A DNA stretch of 64,000 bases. It comes from Siphonodentalium dalli. Its lineage: Eukaryota > Mollusca > Scaphopoda > Gadilida > Siphonodentaliidae. The stretch spans positions 52,835,762-52,899,761 of the forward strand of contig CP136061.1 in the NCBI GenBank assembly GCA_032622095.1, in the 5' to 3' direction. Positions 63,001 through 63,867 of the stretch are shown here, one piece after another; position 1 is the stretch's first letter; each line of letters opens with the position of its first letter. A model generated the notes under the pieces. The model was given only the letters and a program-made list of their open reading frames with translations. It was not told the origin of the DNA and made no database searches. The position numbers were made by a program, and so were the translations under genes.

Positions 63001-63867
63001 TCTCATGCATTACAGTCAATTCAGCAAATAGGGATGCAGAAAGTTGAAAAAGGATAAATTTCCATCTGAAATTGTAACTACAGAATAACAAAGATTAATA
63101 CTCACTTGTAGTGCAAGCTGTTCCACCCCAGTAATGTGTGTCAGCACACTGACATTGGTTGTTAACACACGTCATGTCTCCTTTACATGGATTCACACCA
63201 GATGGAACGCCAACAGGACATGTTACAGTCACGTCTAGCTCTGATAAACAAAATTAAAACCATTTAAACAATGAATTTGTCAATGACACTGTAGCTCAAG
63301 ATGGAGAGGGGAGAATAATAATGTCATGCATTACAGTCAATTGAGCAATTAGGAATGTTGAAAAAAAGGATAAATTTCCATCTGAAATTTGTAACTACAG
63401 AATAACGAAGATTAATACTCACTTGTTGTGCAAGCTGTTCCACCCCAGTAATGTGTGTCAGCACACTGACATTGGTTGTTAACACACGTCATGTCTCCTT
63501 TACATGGATTCACACCAGATGGAACTCCAACAGGACAAGTTACAGTCACGTCCAACTCTGATAAACAAAATTTTAAACCATTTAAACAATGAAACTGTAG
63601 CTCAAGATGGAGAGGGGATAATATTACTGTCATGCATTACAGTCAATTCAGAAAATAGGGATGCGGAAAGTTGAAAAAGGATAAATTTCCATCTGAAATT
63701 GTAACTACAGAATAACAAAGATTAATACTTACTTGTTGTGCAAGCTGTACCACTCCAGTAATGTGTGTCAGCACACTGACATTGGTTGTTAACACACGTC
63801 ATGTCTCCTTTACATGGATTCACGCCAGATGGAACTCCAACTGGACAAGTTACAGTAACGTCCAACT
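1..63867 (-). CDS. Adhesion GPCR-like receptor gene, partial (26 exons placed; EB-like array, HormR, GAIN)
   Basis: Composite entry for a gene read from high to low coordinates; coding parts are the 26 exons listed separately. Seen: nine 135-nt tandem module exons, nine further cysteine-module exons (22 modules in all), two exons making one HormR domain, and six exons making most of a GAIN domain. Intron phases chain without conflict: 1-1 through the array, then 1-0, 0-0, 0-0, 0-1, 1-1, 1-2, 2-. Known: HormR plus GAIN precedes the GPS autoproteolysis site and seven helices in adhesion GPCRs, plasma-membrane receptors with a cleaved ectodomain. Inferred: a receptor with a long disulfide-rich N-terminal stalk. 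Signal peptide, GPS and helices are outside the window, so the GPCR part is not shown. A GAIN protein of another class is less likely because of the HormR domain. Phase-1 symmetric exons allow module gain or loss without frameshift. Confidence 0.85.
168..474. mobile_element. hAT-type hairpin MITE (family B), degraded copies
   Basis: Two core fragments (180-280 and 412-474) carry gaatgaggtccccagagggt-like sequence. The outer ends have decayed. Confidence 0.6.
540..690. repeat. taattac-rich low-complexity stretch
   Basis: Repeated aattaattacaattact words follow gagcagggatggg at 529, which resembles the outer end of some hAT elements. No partner end seen. Confidence 0.6.
999..1096. mobile_element. 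TA-type hairpin MITE (family A), single arm
   Basis: One arm of the family whose full form is an inverted repeat with ends CAGTAATGCCCTAAATAATC and an interior containing caagccatatttccgac. The second arm is missing. Confidence 0.75.
2010..2340. repeat. A-rich low-complexity stretch
   Basis: aaacaaacctgaacaaag occurs near 2036 and 2280, embedded in A-rich simple sequence. Confidence 0.75.
2406..2536. repeat. Near-perfect 58-bp hairpin
   Basis: agagcatg..gaaatacgccgatatagtgc on the left pairs with its inverse at 2479-2536. The loop is a GC-rich ctccgcttcgcgtcg segment. Confidence 0.85.
3053..3113 (-). CDS. GAIN domain exon, YxS(I/L) strand
   Basis: Exon of 61 nt, phase 1-2, acceptor AATTATTTGCAG, donor GTAAGT. 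The peptide is FLDLYFSAIFYQSINTIIP, matching the GAIN pattern VvvYksLxxLlP. It was found only because the phases demanded a 1-to-2 exon between 5057 and 80; both joints then gave good GAIN sequence. Confidence 0.75.
3436..3633. mobile_element. TA-type hairpin MITE (family A)
   Basis: Both arms are present but the outer end is degraded (CAGTAATGCGGGAAG). The arms pair around position 3535. Confidence 0.75.
4494..5030. repeat. Family D fragments around a family A MITE
   Basis: Left piece 4494-4608 (ttaaccctttctgtcctaaa, ggaaatgttcagata) and right piece 4891-5030 (tgaataaaagatcattccaa). The family A MITE at 4609-4890 sits inside the family D copy. Confidence 0.6.
4609..4890. mobile_element. TA-type hairpin MITE (family A), enlarged copy
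   Basis: Two outer arms plus an extra internal inverted segment near 4700-4790, so gagctttccgatgaatggc-type sequence occurs several times. The ends are CAGTAATGCCC and GGGATTACTG. Confidence 0.75.
5057..5191 (-). CDS. GAIN domain exon, subdomain B strands
   Basis: Exon of 135 nt, phase 1-1, acceptor ATTTCCTCTCAG, donor GTTAGT. It continues NI as VLQVKKSKPKRTQFP, then GVKLPDWM, then SVTFEEATLKDNYG. The in-frame TAG just past the donor (within GTTAGT) would make this look like a terminal exon, but the downstream exon at 3113 continues the domain, so splicing is preferred. Confidence 0.78.
5309..5475. mobile_element. hAT-type hairpin MITE (family B) with 8-bp target duplication
   Basis: Ends CAAGCCTTGAAATAG and its inverse, flanked by the direct repeat CCCATTAC (5301-5308 and 5476-5483). 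The interior is an inverted repeat including cagagggtgaattt. Eight-base duplications are the hAT rule. Confidence 0.85.
5831..5975. repeat. Isolated CAGGGTTTCCGC element end
   Basis: Starts CAGGGTTTCCGCTACTACGG, is GC-richer than its surroundings, and matches the terminal region style seen at 18.5 and 48.7 kb. The partner end was not found nearby. Confidence 0.5.
6451..6755. mobile_element. hAT-type element, partial copy of the 36257-37185 family
   Basis: Begins CAGAGCTGTTAAGTTTCACG and matches, in inverse orientation, the right end of the 36257-37185 element (ccggtaccgtaaata and the following 100 bases). The other end is lost. Confidence 0.7.
6811..6919 (-). CDS. GAIN domain exon, LLDAVE helix to NI strand
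   Basis: Exon of 109 nt, phase 0-1, acceptor CCTTAACAG, donor GTAAGC. The peptide has SGIAKLLDAVEKYS and ends VKPNI. LLxxLExxx followed by an NI(V)L-type strand is the conserved GAIN A-to-B transition. The next exon completes the codon to give NIVLQV. Confidence 0.82.
7008..7220. mobile_element. TA-type hairpin MITE (family A), near-perfect
   Basis: Arms of about 100 bp pair almost perfectly around 7115. The left flank is TA. The right end is slightly mutated (GGCATTACC). Confidence 0.85.
7791..8180. mobile_element. piggyBac-like MITE with TTAA target (family E)
   Basis: Starts TTAACCCTTTACACAACA and ends TGTTGGGTAAAGGGTTAA. TTAA duplication and CCCTTT ends fit piggyBac. Inside are two perfect small hairpins built on gccaatgcattctcttatat. 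Confidence 0.8.
8291..8431. mobile_element. TA-type hairpin MITE (family A), left arm shortened
   Basis: The right arm is complete and the left arm is truncated after the terminal 27 bases. It lies 31 bp from the GAIN exon at 8463, on the donor side. Confidence 0.75.
8463..8522 (-). CDS. GAIN domain exon, N-x-x-x..W segment
   Basis: Exon of 60 nt (20 codons), phase 0-0, acceptor TTTTCTCCAG, donor GTAGCT (non-optimal). The encoded peptide starts IASNTIEDKNK and ends NWEVINKK. This matches the GAIN stretch SNLLxxxNxxxW found in latrophilins and relatives. Confidence 0.78.
8591..9233. repeat. AGCTCAACTT-ended element with internal tandem repeats (family C)
   Basis: Opens gaaagtgtcaatgatgctg and closes with a gagttgtgcta variant of the terminal repeat. 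The interior has about three units of roughly 160 bp containing catctacatgtcaatgtcaa and a gatccgacc motif. Non-coding. Confidence 0.75.
9278..9480. repeat. TTAACCCTTTCTAT dispersed repeat (family D)
   Basis: Starts TTAACCCTTTCTATACTAAA and includes gttcagataataagttcaac near the end. The TTAA start suggests a piggyBac-like MITE, but a matching far end is not clear. Related copies are at 10006, 30183, 32683, 39404, 41856 and 56905. Confidence 0.65.
9799..9990 (-). CDS. GAIN domain exon, subdomain A helices (first part)
   Basis: Exon of 192 nt (64 codons), phase 0-0, acceptor TATTTTTCAG, donor GTAAGT. The peptide is helical, with TAGDIEASINILSKVAEVV and a following NNVTTDLTD. The D(I/V)xxSxxIL motif is typical of GAIN subdomain A. 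Reading on past the donor stays open for a while, but the spliced product joins cleanly to the next exon. Confidence 0.83.
10006..10215. repeat. TTAACCCTTTCTAT dispersed repeat (family D), beside a GAIN acceptor
   Basis: Begins TTAACCCTTTCTATATTAAA only 15 nt from the acceptor end of exon 9799-9990, so the branch-point region of that intron is repeat-derived. Confidence 0.7.
10830..11600. repeat. Duplicated intron segments with ccatacttaattgg
   Basis: 10850-10960 and 11420-11590 share caaaacttttcaagatttaa-like and tccatacttaattgg sequence in the same order; a weaker relative lies at 3170-3300. The rest of 9991-12930 is AT-rich intron with no gene seen. Confidence 0.55.
11921..18551. mobile_element. 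Possible hAT-like outer ends around the inverted-arm element
   Basis: The left end reads CATGGTTTCCGCTAG and the right end is the inverse of CAGGGTTTCCGCCAAG, with flanks ATTTATC and ATTTATG. CAGGGTTTCC ends and a near 8-bp duplication would fit hAT. Similar ends occur alone at 5831 and at 48726. Confidence 0.5.
12931..18310. mobile_element. Large element with long inverted arms
   Basis: Left arm (12931 to about 14400) and right arm (about 16900 to 18310) are diverged inverse copies: ggcaaatatggacataggtg on the left pairs with its inverse at the right end, and gcgttgtctttcgttt at 13313 pairs with its inverse near 17965. Each arm has two internal units with ccaagatggctgccaatat-like sequence. 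The 2.5-kb centre has no recognised gene. It fills most of the intron between GAIN and HormR. Confidence 0.8.
18715..19290. repeat. Short inverted-end element with gcgaagtc-rich interior
   Basis: Ends ccctaagctaggag and cccctagcttgg are inverse-related. The interior has ctcgccttcgattcggcgac and cttcggaag blocks that recur at 44.44-45.61 kb. Confidence 0.55.
19520..19614 (-). CDS. HormR domain exon, C-terminal half
   Basis: Exon of 95 nt, phase 1-0, acceptor TTTTTTACAG, donor GTAAGT. The peptide reads G-ISFRTCSQRGIWLNADYSLC and continues with VKDAIIAIEIA. R-x-C, G-x-W and a final C are the HormR hallmarks. Phase 0 at its end fits the phase-0 start of the GAIN exon at 9990. Confidence 0.83.
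19639..19789. mobile_element. hAT-type hairpin MITE (family B) with 8-bp target duplication
   Basis: Same ends as the copy at 5309. Flanking direct repeat AAGGTCAA (19631-19638 and 19790-19797). It lies 25 bp from the second HormR exon, on the acceptor side. Confidence 0.87.
21628..21730. mobile_element. TA-type hairpin MITE (family A), heavily T-to-C changed arm
   Basis: It aligns along its length with the family arm (taatgccctaaacaactgac, accacagcagaaccacaggc), but most differences replace T by C on this strand. One arm only. Confidence 0.65.
23087..23340. mobile_element. hAT-type hairpin MITE (family B), double form
   Basis: Two head-to-head core hairpins between one pair of ends. The flanks TACCTGAG and CACCTGAG match in 7 of 8 bases. 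Confidence 0.83.
23970..25593. repeat. AGCTCAACTT-ended element with about nine internal tandem repeats (family C)
   Basis: Opens tgaaagtgtcaatgacactg, closes aaagttgagcta. The word ccaagatgg recurs at about 24076, 24246, 24402, 24566, 24729, 24886, 25050, 25216 and 25371, giving a unit of about 162 bp. Two unit types (with or without the gaattttgaaat lead) alternate irregularly. Confidence 0.85.
26292..26435. mobile_element. TA-type hairpin MITE (family A)
   Basis: TA-flanked, left arm shortened, ends CAGTAATGACC and GGGCATTACTG. Confidence 0.8.
26935..27012. repeat. Family D fragment
   Basis: Contains gaccattctaatgtatac and agaatccattcac, inverted relative to the 9278 copy. Confidence 0.55.
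27248..27352 (-). CDS. HormR domain exon, N-terminal half
   Basis: Exon of 105 nt, phase 1-1, acceptor TTCTTAAAG, donor GTTAGT. The peptide contains YCPEEF, then LTWDTTLAGETQ, then YCHPRHT. This matches the HormR pattern C..W..T..G....C. The downstream exon at 19614 supplies the rest. HormR sits directly before GAIN in adhesion GPCRs and its role there is structural or ligand-related. Confidence 0.82.
27462..27674. mobile_element. TA-type hairpin MITE (family A), near-perfect
   Basis: Full-length copy with TA on both sides. The arms pair around 27570 with a loop of a few bases. It lies between the HormR exon and the last module exon. Confidence 0.87.
27986..28117 (-). CDS. EB-like cysteine module exon, last before HormR
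   Basis: Exon of 132 nt, phase 1-1, acceptor CATTTTGCAG, donor GTAAGA. Six cysteines with GDPCIGELVC and EWTGNKC (tryptophan kept, tyrosine replaced). The split codon A plus AG joins it to the HormR exon at 27352. Confidence 0.84.
28349..28476. mobile_element. TA-type hairpin MITE (family A), right arm deleted
   Basis: Left arm plus the terminal 25 bases of the right arm. It is directly abutted by an 8-bp-type hairpin element starting at 28483. Confidence 0.75.
28483..28911. mobile_element. hAT-type hairpin MITE (family B), long double form
   Basis: Outer ends CAAGTCTGGAAATAG and CTATTTCCAGGCTTG enclose two degraded core hairpins separated by about 170 bp of other sequence. The target duplication is no longer clear. 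Confidence 0.7.
28962..30155. mobile_element. 1.2-kb insertion flanked by a 13-bp direct repeat
   Basis: AGTTGGAAATAGG occurs at 28950-28962 and 30156-30168. The inserted piece begins gtttaat and ends attaaac, with cccggttc/gggaacg-rich subterminal sequence at both ends. Open frames inside (for example 29656-29973) have no recognised domain. Type unknown. Confidence 0.55.
30183..30401. repeat. TTAACCCTTTCTAT dispersed repeat (family D), inverted
   Basis: Reverse orientation: gttcagataataagttcaac near the start, ending in the inverse of ctatagtaaatggattctc. Confidence 0.65.
30425..30875. mobile_element. hAT-type hairpin MITE (family B), long double form
   Basis: Same architecture as 28483-28911. 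Ends CAAGCCTGAGTTTAG and CACTCAGGCTTG. Confidence 0.7.
31182..31394. mobile_element. TA-type hairpin MITE (family A), near-perfect
   Basis: Full-length, TA on both sides, arms pairing around 31290. Confidence 0.86.
31786..31914 (-). CDS. EB-like cysteine module exon (diverged)
   Basis: Exon of 129 nt, phase 1-1, acceptor GTTTTCCAG, donor GTAAGT. Six cysteines with NQCHGDLVCVSRFCNC and YWNGQTC. A piggyBac-like MITE begins only 35 nt upstream in gene sense (31949). Confidence 0.82.
31949..32429. mobile_element. piggyBac-like MITE with TTAA target (family E variant)
   Basis: Starts TTAACCCTTTCAGTGCCAGG and ends in its inverse. It shares the gccaatgcattctctta hairpin at 32311-32378. It begins 35 nt from a module exon. 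Confidence 0.78.
32683..32775. repeat. Family D fragment
   Basis: Contains agttataaaagtatacattg and tattcatctggaggga. Both ends missing. Confidence 0.6.
33543..33629. mobile_element. TA-type hairpin MITE (family A), right arm only
   Basis: Ends in GGGCATTACTG followed by TA. It stops 16 bp short of the module exon at 33646, so it sits almost on the donor site of that exon. Confidence 0.78.
33646..33777 (-). CDS. EB-like cysteine module exon (diverged)
   Basis: Exon of 132 nt, phase 1-1, acceptor TAATTTTCAG, donor GTATGT. Six cysteines; QLACIEELVCQHGECVC replaces the usual DPCxGDLxC core, and the tail is FWDGDSC. This is the most diverged core of the array. Confidence 0.8.
34015..34107 (+). 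repeat. tRNA-like promoter segment (possible SINE or tRNA pseudogene)
   Basis: Contains tggccgtgtgg, close to an A box, and ggttcgaatcccacc, a good B box, spaced about as in a tRNA. No clean cloverleaf is apparent by eye. The sequence acatgctactgtgccatata occurs on both sides (33897, 34687), so it may lie in a duplicated block. Confidence 0.5.
34551..34686. repeat. Perfect 66-bp inverted repeat with 4-base loop
   Basis: Left arm 34551-34616, loop acaa, right arm 34621-34686. The arms are perfect inverses over all 66 bases, including gaggtgagtggtcataac. It would form a long hairpin. Confidence 0.9.
35016..35229. mobile_element. TA-type hairpin MITE (family A)
   Basis: Full-length with TA on both sides. 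The inner right arm is partly scrambled. Confidence 0.83.
35684..35820. repeat. Near-perfect long hairpin
   Basis: Arms of about 65 bp around a ctcg centre (taaatttgattcacaa ctcg ttgtgaatcaaattta), with a few mismatches outward. Confidence 0.85.
35879..36055. mobile_element. TA-type hairpin MITE (family A)
   Basis: TA-flanked. The left arm is interrupted by a deletion near 35945 and the right arm is intact. Confidence 0.82.
36257..37185. mobile_element. hAT-type non-autonomous element with perfect 8-bp target duplication
   Basis: Ends CAGACCTGTTAAGTTT and the inverse of CAGAGCTGTTAAGTTT. The flanks are a perfect direct repeat GTACATAT (36249-36256, 37186-37193). The element is 929 bp, AT-rich, without a coding region I can recognise. 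It lies 86 bp from the five-module exon, on its donor side. Confidence 0.83.
37272..37925 (-). CDS. Five consecutive EB-like modules in one exon
   Basis: Exon of 654 nt (218 codons), phase 1-1, acceptor ATTTTACAG, donor GTAAGA. It encodes five complete six-cysteine modules of about 43 residues each with no intron between them: tails FWNSTHC, YWNGSHC, YWDLDSC, YWGGQIC and YWNGVTC. Elsewhere each module has its own exon. Intron loss or insertion of a processed multi-module copy would explain this. Confidence 0.88.
37988..38191. mobile_element. TA-type hairpin MITE (family A)
   Basis: TA-flanked, arms pairing around 38090. It lies just upstream (gene sense) of the five-module exon. Confidence 0.83.
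38530..38745. repeat. Fragment of family C internal repeat
   Basis: One to two units resembling those at 57.7-58.6 kb (aatgagggatgtggactct, ctcccatctagag). No ends visible. Confidence 0.65.
39229..39357 (-). CDS. EB-like cysteine module exon (diverged)
   Basis: Exon of 129 nt, donor GTGAGT. Two acceptor AGs lie 13 nt apart; the upstream one (TTTATTTCAG) gives phase 1 and is chosen because it matches all neighbours. Six cysteines with QDPCYGDLSC and FWGGILC. Confidence 0.82.
39404..39635. repeat. TTAACCC dispersed repeat (family D)
   Basis: Starts TTAACCCATTCTTTACTGAA, contains aaaagtatacattggaatgg, and ends with an inverse of the ggaaatgttcagataat block. Confidence 0.65.
39815..39886. promoter_or_regulatory. 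Cluster of four CACGTG E-box palindromes
   Basis: TCACGTGA at 39815, ATCACGTGA at 39834, GCACGTGATC at 39867 and ATCACGTGG at 39878, within 72 bp. Such sites bind basic helix-loop-helix-zipper factors (MITF/TFE or USF types). They lie at the edge of the region holding the THAP fragment; what they control is not evident. Confidence 0.45.
40294..41107. repeat. Four dispersed copies of aacgctctttatt
   Basis: Copies at 40762, 40958 and 41092 in one orientation and its inverse aataaagagcgtt at 40295; an imperfect one is at 40733. Spacings are irregular. On the minus strand each contains AATAAA, and the 41092 copy overlaps the stop of the THAP fragment, so a polyadenylation role is possible. Confidence 0.6.
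41100..41264 (-). pseudogene. THAP-type zinc-finger N-terminal fragment
   Basis: A methionine-started reading gives MPYKCSVFGCGRSSD, then LYSFPNDVRLRAIWRDFC, and stops after 54 codons. C-x4-C, the F-P pair and the tryptophan are THAP hallmarks. The distal C-x2-H half and the AVPTIF box are missing, and no convincing donor continues it. THAP domains bind DNA in host factors and in P-element-like transposases. It lies inside an intron of the receptor gene on the same strand. Likely a transposon exon or relic; an unspliced first exon of a nested gene is possible. Confidence 0.55.
41856..41985. repeat. Family D fragment
   Basis: Starts TTAACCTGCTCTATTCTGAA and contains ctataaaagtatacattg. With the 39404 copy it brackets the compositionally distinct 39.64-41.85 kb region. 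Confidence 0.6.
42485..42622 (-). CDS. EB-like cysteine module exon (diverged)
   Basis: Exon of 138 nt, phase 1-1, acceptor CATATTTCAG, donor GTAAGT. No methionine opens the frame. The phase-1 reading gives six cysteines with QDPCPGDLNCIDDLCVC and IWDGSKC, an unmistakable module. Confidence 0.82.
42820..43160. repeat. Two tandem intron units
   Basis: ggttcccatgctggttga and a following gtgc(t/c)aagtttt recur about 160 bp apart. Non-coding, just upstream of module exon 42485-42622 in gene sense. Confidence 0.6.
44303..44367. repeat. Paired GC-rich micro-hairpins
   Basis: gcccgctaaagcgggc at 44306 and gcccgctttagcgggc at 44349, each a perfect palindrome with the same preceding cccggca, 43 bp apart. 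Function unknown. Confidence 0.8.
44446..45608. mobile_element. Inverted-end element related to 18715-19290
   Basis: Left end cctcagcctaggggttcaga, right end gccttgtgagctgaggtc (inverse-like). Shares agggagacttcaggg and gcgaagtc-type words with 18.7-19.3 kb. No coding region recognised. Confidence 0.5.
46240..48109 (-). mobile_element. Pogo/Tigger-like DNA transposon relic
   Basis: Imperfect terminal inverted repeats: the left end opens CAGTCAATTTCGGTTAATAG after TA at 46238, and the right end is the inverse of CAGTCAATTCCAATTAATCG. CAGT ends with a TA target fit Tc1/mariner-pogo; on the right the flank is CA, probably a mutated TA. A CENP-B-type DNA-binding domain is encoded inside on the minus strand. 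The element is 1.87 kb and lacks a recognisable DDE catalytic region, so it is internally deleted. Confidence 0.6.
46511..46882 (-). pseudogene. CENP-B/Tigger-type helix-turn-helix transposase fragment
   Basis: Open frame of 123 codons. Recognisable pieces are VEKALVTWFDNTRHRDIPMS, LLTEKSKDFAKLL and GWLSRWKKRNDIKWKR, matching the HTH_Tnp_Tc5/CENP-B second DNA-binding helix bundle (WFxxxR..IPiSG..L..KA..F....F..S.GWL.R(F/W)K.R). After it come an acidic run and non-conserved sequence, then a stop, with no DDE domain. The frame fills part of the 46240-48109 element, so it is a decayed transposase rather than a host gene. Confidence 0.65.
48608..48726. repeat. Isolated CAGGGTTTCCGC element end (inverse)
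   Basis: Contains aaggaaatggctac, ttttctcctga and a terminal gcggaaaccctg, matching 18434-18551. A solitary end. Confidence 0.6.
49519..49920. mobile_element. piggyBac-like MITE with TTAA target (family E)
   Basis: Near reverse complement of the 7791-8180 copy, with the same TTAACCCTTTACCCAACA ends and two hairpins (49545-49617, 49700-49767). Confidence 0.8.
51255..51775. repeat. Two tandem units inside the 50-55 kb element
   Basis: tctgaggtacctatgtatca, atgagatcatgtcagaag and agctgcgccca each occur twice about 235-240 bp apart. Arrangement is direct. Non-coding as far as visible. Confidence 0.75.
53301..53325. repeat. Poly(C) tract of 25
   Basis: Uninterrupted C run within the 50-55 kb element, producing spurious glycine-rich frames. 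Length is sensitive to sequencing error. Confidence 0.9.
54989..55045. repeat. 14-bp minisatellite, four units
   Basis: Unit agggggtgagtttt repeated four times without change. Confidence 0.9.
55257..55385 (-). CDS. EB-like cysteine module exon (diverged)
   Basis: Exon of 129 nt, phase 1-1, acceptor TGTTCTTAG, donor GTAAGT. Six cysteines with EDPCKTNLTCVNDKCLC and YWDGAVC. It is separated from the next exon downstream by a 12.6-kb transposon-filled intron. Confidence 0.85.
56515..56635. mobile_element. hAT-type hairpin MITE (family B), degraded copy
   Basis: Core inverted repeat with ctccccagagaatgaatttg and its partner near 56575-56610. It lies 28 bp from the module exon at 56663. Confidence 0.6.
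56663..56800 (-). CDS. EB-like cysteine module exon (diverged)
   Basis: Exon of 138 nt, phase 1-1, acceptor TTTCTTAG, donor GTGAGT. Six cysteines with DDSCMGDLACVNDYCRC. The tail YYDESQSKC replaces the usual YWxGxxC and is slightly longer. Confidence 0.83.
   Translation of the reverse strand, partial: VMVLTTRCVPLTLMTPAWEIWHALMITAGVQTHLTIMMNPRVNAI
56905..57020. repeat. Family D fragment
   Basis: Contains ggaaatgttcagatat and ccaatgaataggaatcc. It abuts the family A MITE at 57026. Confidence 0.55.
57026..57215. mobile_element. TA-type hairpin MITE (family A)
   Basis: TA-flanked, ends CAGTAGTGCCC and GGGCATTACTG. Confidence 0.82.
57300..59690. repeat. Diverged tandem repeats around family C insertion
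   Basis: Units of roughly 150 bp recur before 57646 and after 58681, with phrases such as cctaatgttcattt and tatagccagtgctacataag. The block splits cleanly where the family C element sits. Non-coding intron sequence. Confidence 0.7.
57647..58680. repeat. AGCTCAACTT-ended element with diverged internal repeats (family C)
   Basis: Opens aatgaaagtgtcaatgacac, closes gtaaagttgagctaa. About five diverged units with cccatctagaggt and gatcggatgaggga. It is inserted into a block of other tandem repeats (57300-57646, 58681-59690) that continues on both sides. Confidence 0.8.
59722..59850 (-). CDS. EB-like cysteine module exon (diverged)
   Basis: Exon of 129 nt (43 codons), phase 1-1, acceptor TTATTCCAG, donor GTTTGT. 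The peptide has six cysteines with EDPCFGQLICSNGMCGC and YWDGEAC. Splice sites and symmetric phase match the rest of the array; sequence identity to the tandem copies is limited to the module skeleton. Confidence 0.85.
60161..60379. mobile_element. TA-type hairpin MITE (family A)
   Basis: TA-flanked, with a small extra inversion near 60210-60230. It lies between the tandem exon array and the first diverged module exon. Confidence 0.82.
60547..60681 (-). CDS. EB-like cysteine module exon, tandem copy 9 (last of the array)
   Basis: Exon of 135 nt, phase 1-1, six cysteines (TVSC at the first position, a serine change relative to TVTC in the others), donor GTGAGT. It is the last of nine near-identical exons; downstream modules are clearly diverged. 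Confidence 0.87.
61192..61326 (-). CDS. EB-like cysteine module exon, tandem copy 8
   Basis: Exon of 135 nt, phase 1-1, tail YWGGIAC, donor GTGAGT. Its neighbouring intron toward lower coordinates, ending at 60682, is almost identical to the one at 61327-61836. Confidence 0.87.
61837..61971 (-). CDS. EB-like cysteine module exon, tandem copy 7
   Basis: Exon of 135 nt, phase 1-1, tail YWGGIAC. It differs from the copy at 61192-61326 by only a couple of bases. The 645-bp spacing and matching introns show a recent block duplication. Confidence 0.87.
62137..62271 (-). CDS. EB-like cysteine module exon, tandem copy 6
   Basis: Exon of 135 nt, phase 1-1. The tail reads YWDGNAC instead of YWGGTAC, which is closer to the diverged modules downstream (for example YWDGEAC at 59.7 kb). 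Donor GTGAGT; acceptor TTTATCAG. Confidence 0.86.
62489..62623 (-). CDS. EB-like cysteine module exon, tandem copy 5
   Basis: Exon of 135 nt, phase 1-1, with canonical splice sites. It encodes the full module with ELDVTVTCPVGVPSG leading into NPCKGDMTC. The following intron (toward lower coordinates) contains unique sequence of about 130 bp not seen in the other tandem introns. Confidence 0.87.
62806..62940 (-). CDS. EB-like cysteine module exon, tandem copy 4
   Basis: Exon of 135 nt, phase 1-1, donor GTGAGT, acceptor TTTATCAG, six cysteines, tail YWGGTAC. The spacing to the next copies is 317 and 300 bp, repeating the pattern 300 and 317 bp upstream. Confidence 0.87.
63106..63240 (-). CDS. 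EB-like cysteine module exon, tandem copy 3
   Basis: Exon of 135 nt, phase 1-1, donor GTGAGT, acceptor ATCAG. It carries the variant bases shared with 62489-62623 (acgtctagct at the 5' end), so the two are paralogues from duplication of a block of about 617 bp. Confidence 0.87.
63423..63557 (-). CDS. EB-like cysteine module exon, tandem copy 2
   Basis: Exon of 135 nt, phase 1-1, six cysteines, donor GTGAGT, acceptor TTTATCAG. The tail is YWGGTAC. It is nearly identical to the copy at 62806-62940, and the upstream intron shares the same repeat-derived sequence. Confidence 0.87.
63733..63867 (-). CDS. EB-like cysteine module exon, tandem copy 1
   Basis: Exon of 135 nt (45 codons), phase 1-1, with acceptor TTTATCAG and donor GTAAGT. 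It encodes one six-cysteine module with the core NPCKGDMTCVNNQCQC and a tail YWSGTAC. It is the most upstream exon placed in the window, and its tail serine differs from the glycine of most sister copies. Being extracellular and disulfide-rich is inferred from the cysteine spacing. Confidence 0.85.

Larger units (their letters stand above)
60682..63732. repeat. Tandemly duplicated exon-intron blocks
   Basis: Exon lower boundaries fall at 60547, 61192, 61837, 62137, 62489, 62806, 63106, 63423 and 63733, giving spacings of 645, 645, 300, 352, 317, 300, 317 and 310 bp. The two 645-bp blocks are nearly identical including introns, and 62489-63105 matches 63106-63722. Most introns start (gene sense, reversed) or end with a fragment of the AGCTCAACTT repeat family (gtgtcaatgacactgtagct). 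The pattern is unequal crossing-over at short and long register. Confidence 0.9.
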
